Shown here in pieces: positions 60,263-64,000 of a stretch of DNA of 64,000 bases. The stretch is from assembly GCA_018350325.1 (NCBI GenBank), contig JAEVLN010000008.1:2418001-2482000 (forward strand), in the 5' to 3' direction. This DNA comes from Globodera rostochiensis. Lineage: Eukaryota > Nematoda > Chromadorea > Rhabditida > Heteroderidae. The first letter of the stretch is position 1. Each line of letters opens with the position of its first letter. The notes beneath the pieces are model-generated. The model saw only the letters and a program-made list of their open reading frames with translations. It did no database searches and had not been told where the DNA came from. The position numbers and the translations under genes are program-made.

Positions 60263-60881
60263 GGGTGATCGAAAAATAAAAATACAAAAAATTGCGAGGC
60301 GGGAATGGAAAGAGTGCGGCGATTGATTACTTAATTAGGCTATCTATGCACCCCTTTCAATGAATGATTTTTCGGTTTGATGCATTCCCCGCCCTTTCGT
60401 TTAAATTATGTAATTGTCCTTTCTAATGTTCACATTTTAAATCAATTAGCAGCATCGATTTGTTTGAATTTTAAACCAATAATGGGTGGGTGACGGGGGG
60501 GGGGAATGGAACGGAATGGGAGGGTTTTATTCACATGAAAGCGATGAAAGAAAGAACCAAAAATGAAATAATCGATCCCCTGGCTGAGAAAAAACCCGAA
60601 ATATGTACGAATTTCGGGGTTCCATTTGAGCAAGTCGAAAAACGGGGCTTCTCAAATTGACCTGCGGGCGGGCGGATTTCGCTGTGGCTGGCTGCTAATT
60701 CAATAAAAAAGAAGTTAACAGCAAAGCGATCTTTGGTCCTCTCCACATTTAAAGCCCCGCGGGGAGGGGGGGCTTTGTTCCGTTCCGTTCCGTTCCCCCC
60801 GGGGGGGGGGTCGTTTCGTTCCGTCCCCCCAAGTGATCTCAGCGGTCTCTCCCCCCCCCCCCCCAAACCAACCCAACTCAC
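60263..60881. other. Non-coding interval
   Basis: Mixed sequence with GTTCCGTTCCGTTCC micro-repeats near 60778-60795 and poly-C/G runs at about 60799-60811 and 60850-60864. No gene supported. Confidence 0.35.
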
Positions 60882-61567
60882 ATTTCTTCCTCCCTTTGGT
60901 CCCCGCCGCCCCCATTCTGTGCCGATGCTCCTCCCCGTCACTGGTTGCTGCTGCCGCTGCTTCCTCCTCTCTCGCACCCCCGCGGCGCCTATCAAACAAA
61001 ACAAACAAATTTTGGGATGCAAATAGCTTCTGCTGATCAGCGATCAGAAGCCGTACCGATGACCCCCAGCCGTTTGCCTTCCCCCGATTGATCAAACAGT
61101 TGCAACAATTCATTCACTTCTCTTTACCTTTGGTATTCCATCAGCAGATCAGCGTTCGGCAAGTCCGAAGTCGACTTGCTCAGCTTGCGACTTGCCATCA
61201 GTTGCATCTCTTCCGCCCTTTGTTCTTCTCTTGTGGCCTCCTTTTGTTCCCCAAAGGATTCTTTTCCATTCTTTTCTTTGGAGAGAACAACTCTTTTTCC
61301 TCCGGCCCCCTCTGTCCTCAGATGTTCCAATTCGTCTTCTTCCTCCTTTTCGTCTCTTCCGGAGTGTTTCATTTGCTGTACATCTCCATCTTCTTTTCCT
61401 CTCTCTGGTTCCCTGCAGGCGTCCTCCACGTGCATTCCTTCGTCGACCACGCCAATCTTCCGCCTCCTCCGACCGCTCTCCTCCCGCCCCCCGCCCCCAC
61501 CAAATGCCAACTTCCTCAGAATGGTGAACATTTTGCCGCTTTTATCTTTGACACCATTCGCATCCAT
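60882..61567 (-). CDS. Two candidate exons of a charged protein, perhaps the 5' end of the TSC22 gene
   Basis: Exon 1 (61567-61130) reads from MFTILRKLAFGGGGG or the upstream MDANGVKDKSGK through a strongly charged region (SFGEQKEATREEQRAEEMQL) to ASRKLSKSTSDLPNADLLME, and ends at a good donor CAAAG/GTAAAG. Exon 2 (about 60987-60882) follows an acceptor TTGATAG, reads GGAREEEAAAAATSDGEEHR and ends at AAAT/GTGAGT. The next minus-strand exon I recognise downstream is at 58729 in the TSC22 gene, so these may be its N-terminus; a separate gene is possible. The G-rich satellite would then lie in the connecting intron. Confidence 0.45.
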
Positions 61568-63418
61568 TTTCCGCAGATGTTTTTTGTTCCTTTTGCTTTT
61601 TTCGCCGGGGGGGCCAAAAAACGGAAGAAGGCTAAGCGAATGAATGTGAGGACGGAATTGAGGGCGGCGGCGTTAAAGGAAATGGCGCCGGGGGGGGGGG
61701 AAATTCCGTCCGCCGAGAAAGTGCAAAAAAAAAAAATTTGACCGTAAACTTTATCAATTTGACGGAAAATATTATAACTGATTTTATTTATAAACAAAAA
61801 TTATCCTTATCATTATCATTAATGTTATTATCTTTTGATATCGAATTTATGGACTAACCGAGTCAATTGATTATTTTATTTGGAGATTGCGTCGCGCCGA
61901 AATAAATATGCCGAAAAGTCCAAATTTAGTAAATTAAATAGGCGCCACCGCGCGACGGGGGCCTTCACTTTAATTCGAAAACAATTAAAACATTTGTTAT
62001 ATAATTAACTCAATCTTCCGCATTCTTTTACCTAAGCCGGCGGCGGGCATTGGACAAAACATTCCCATTTCTCTTTGTACAAAAAATTCCTTCCACTCGA
62101 CACACTTTTCATTAAATAATTGGTTCACAATTTATTGGACTAATTGGGATGCTTTTCCCTCATTAAGAAAAATGGAAAAAGATTGAACGGAATTGGGGTC
62201 AAAACGCTAATGAATGAATGAATGCAATTTGCAAAGGCAACTTTTGGTCTCTCTCAGGTGGCAAAATAATTAGTAGAAAGTATGGGGGGGGGGACTAATT
62301 TAGGGGCGGGGGAGGGACTCTTTCATAAAATGCCCCCCCCCCTCCCCCCTCCCCCACCAATCCATCAATTTTTTGGATTTTGGGGGGAGGGGGGCAAAAT
62401 GTGTCGACGTGTGACGGACGGTACTTTTGTTGAGAAAGATTACCTGAAACGAGCGAACAGAAGAGAGGCCATTTGCGAGAGGAGGAGCTGCTGGCGGAGT
62501 CGTAAAGCTCAGGCCCCAAATTTTCCGTATTTTGTAGCCGATACCGGTACGGTAGTAACCCCCAGGCAGTCGGGACCAGCAATCGAGAAGTTCGCCGCCT
62601 AAGGAAATGCTAAAGTGCCAAAGCGACTTCCCAACCTCGTCAATCGGACCGTTTTCGCTGCACAGTATTCCGTTCCCGTTCTACCGTACCCGGGCCAAAA
62701 GCTTGGCCAATCTCAGTCTTTATCAAATCAGCATTATCTCCTGATCATTGTCAAAGCCGGGATTAGTTTCTGGTGCCGAACATTCGTTTTTAGTTTTGTG
62801 AAGACTCAATTGGTTAGCTCCAAAGGGACCAAATAGGAAAAATGGAAGTAATTTTAGGGAAAATGCATTTGGTGGGGAGACAAACGCCCCCCCCCCCCCT
62901 AAGCCTATTTTTGGGGGGGGGGGGGGGTGGTATTATCCGCCAGCAAAATGGAAACGATTGGCAGAGCGGTCAATGACGCCGACGTCAAAGGGAGCAAAGA
63001 AATTTGGTCAACGGGGGGGGGGTAGGGGGGAGGAGGGGGGGGGGGGAGGGGGGGGGGGGGGGTAGAAGAGAAGAGAGGGGGGGGGGGGGATTGGCTTATT
63101 GATCGTTCCTCCGATGTGATTTTATTTTATAAATATTTGTGAAACAAATGCAAATGTGAACAAAAAAGGACCGATTTTAGGAATTCGTTGTGCGCCCCTT
63201 TCCCCTCCTAAATGTTTAAATGTTGCCCAAAAACTCCGTTCCTCCTAAAGAATATATGTAAATAGATTATTATAATCTTTTTGTGTTAATTAAGGCAAAT
63301 TGAAGATAGGTGTTAATTAGCTTTCTTGGCTCCCAAATTAGTCCCGGCGATCAGATCGATTGCTTAGGCGGGCAAGTGAATGTCCGATCAGTCCACCACG
63401 GAACCTTTGACGATTTGA
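61568..63418. other. Intergenic region with poly-G/poly-C tracts
   Basis: AT-rich from 61740 to 62280. G-rich or C-rich patches lie at 62284-62350, 62887-62930 and 63010-63090. A minus-strand frame at 62582-62400 (ELYDSASSSSSRKWPLFCSL) might be an exon, but it is unsupported by neighbours. Confidence 0.4.
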
Positions 63419-64000
63419 TTAGAAATGGACATTTTTTGAGGAGCCGAAAAAGGCGCCGCCGCTTTTTGGGGAGGGATGGCGCATGAAAAAACGTGCGGTG
63501 TTATCGGTGAAATAATTGGCGCCCGAAGGGAGGGGCGTGCCGCCACAATAATTGACGCCCGAAGGGAGGGGCGTGCCGCCACAATAATTGACGCCCGAAG
63601 GGAGGGGCGTGCCGCCACAATCGGCGGTTACCGACGGAAGCGTCCGCTCCCTTTCCCCCCGAAGCTGCTGAACGGCTGCCGAAGTGCCGGTGCCCAGACG
63701 GGACTCGACTGTGGAGACGGACGAAGCAGCCGAGGACGGGGAGCAAGAGGGCGAGCAGGACGGCGAAGTGCCGTTGACGGAGGGCATCTGTGAACAAAGG
63801 AATCGAAAAAAGATTTTGTCCCTACCATTCCGATAGTTGGGGCTCCGATGAAGCCGATTGTGCCGCCATTCCCGGCAAAACATTCGTTGGCCATTGTCCG
63901 GGCGGCGAGAACACTTCGCCCCGTTGGGAAACGCATCTTTTGGCGGCCATATTTGCGAGAATTTGGCTGCGAATTGCTGATGAGAATGCTGTTCTGACGG
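63419..64000 (-). CDS. 3' part of an unrecognised gene with a coding minisatellite
   Basis: The upstream exon runs from the window edge to about 63826: ILISNSQPNSRKYGRQKMRF, LAARTMANECFAGNGG and IGFIGAPTIGM, then a GTAGGG donor. The next exon begins after TTCACAG at about 63788 with MPSVNGTSPSCSPSCSPSSA, continues as a Ser/Thr-rich low-complexity region, then three exact 12-residue repeats (GGTPLPSGVNYC type), and ends SPKSGGAFFGSSKNVHF with TAA at 63419-63421. No family recognised. The gene continues beyond the window. Confidence 0.6.
   Translation of the reverse strand, partial: PSEQHSHQQFAAKFSQIWPPKDAFPNGAKCSRRPDNGQRMFCREWRHNRLHRSPNYRNGRDKIFFRFLCSQMPSVNGTSPSCSPSCSPSSAASSVSTVESRLGTGTSAAVQQLRGERERTLPSVTADCGGTPLPSGVNYCGGTPLPSGVNYCGGTPLPSGANYFTDNTARFFMRHPSPKSGGAFFGSSKNVHF
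63512..63619. repeat. 36-bp coding minisatellite, 3 copies
   Basis: The unit AATTGACGCCCGAAGGGAGG + GGCGTGCCGCCACAAT is 36 bp and keeps frame, giving a 12-residue repeat (CGGTPLPSGVNY) on the minus strand. The copies are nearly identical. The first (63512) differs by one base, changing Val to Ala. Confidence 0.88.

Noticed and set aside
59292..60326. Long open frames of poly-Gly (plus) and poly-Pro (minus), up to 331 codons
   Set aside because: They result only from the G-rich satellite; all frames are open and no non-repetitive domain is attached.

Overview
This is nuclear DNA from a nematode. Genes are split by many short introns (often 40-100 bp, mostly GT-AG, one clear GC-AG), and the gene set is animal and partly nematode-typical: an UNC-93 protein, a glutamate-gated chloride channel, and an ShKT-domain haem peroxidase. 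The long C/G homopolymer tracts and the many tandem arrays inside and beside genes would suit a plant-parasitic tylenchid such as a cyst nematode, but that is inference. Exon ends were placed by eye from splice consensus and family conservation, so each multi-exon CDS is given as an outer span.

Layout. 1-276 is an exact copy of 7321-7596, an exon of a lipid phosphate phosphatase. 246-6085 (-) is a RIC1 (Rab6 GEF subunit) gene that appears cut at its C-terminus by the duplication junction. 6568-9659 (-) is the phospholipid phosphatase, with a non-autonomous hAT-like element in an intron. 9660-13550 is gene-poor and holds a second hAT-like element. 13550-16543 (+) is an aminergic-type GPCR. 17083-17943 is a tandem array, followed by a coiled-coil gene (17950-19746, -) whose intron is an 18-copy minisatellite. 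20241-21730 (-) encodes an apparent eight-helix membrane protein made of two related halves. 23124-25139 (+) is glycogenin and 25509-29661 (+) is SMG-6, the endonuclease of nonsense-mediated decay. 30440-30811 is a small unknown ORF. 31507-35065 (+) is UNC-93, with two intron minisatellites. 36280-39520 (+) is a glutamate-gated chloride channel. 39521-43391 is mostly non-coding and repeat-rich. 43392-46962 (+) is an ShKT and haem peroxidase gene. 48677-52836 (+) is an SLC6 sodium-coupled transporter. 54613-58729 (-) is a long-form TSC22-domain gene. 59380-60262 is an extreme G-rich satellite. 60882-61567 (-) may be 5' exons of the TSC22 gene. 63419-64000 (-) is the 3' part of an unrecognised gene.

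The genes do not form one pathway. Several concern excitable cells (GPCR, UNC-93, chloride channel, SLC6 carrier); the rest are general cell functions (RNA decay, glycogen priming, membrane traffic, lipid signalling). The most unusual theme is structural: at least two introns are filled by minisatellites whose repeat unit contains the splice site itself plus the first codons of the neighbouring exon.
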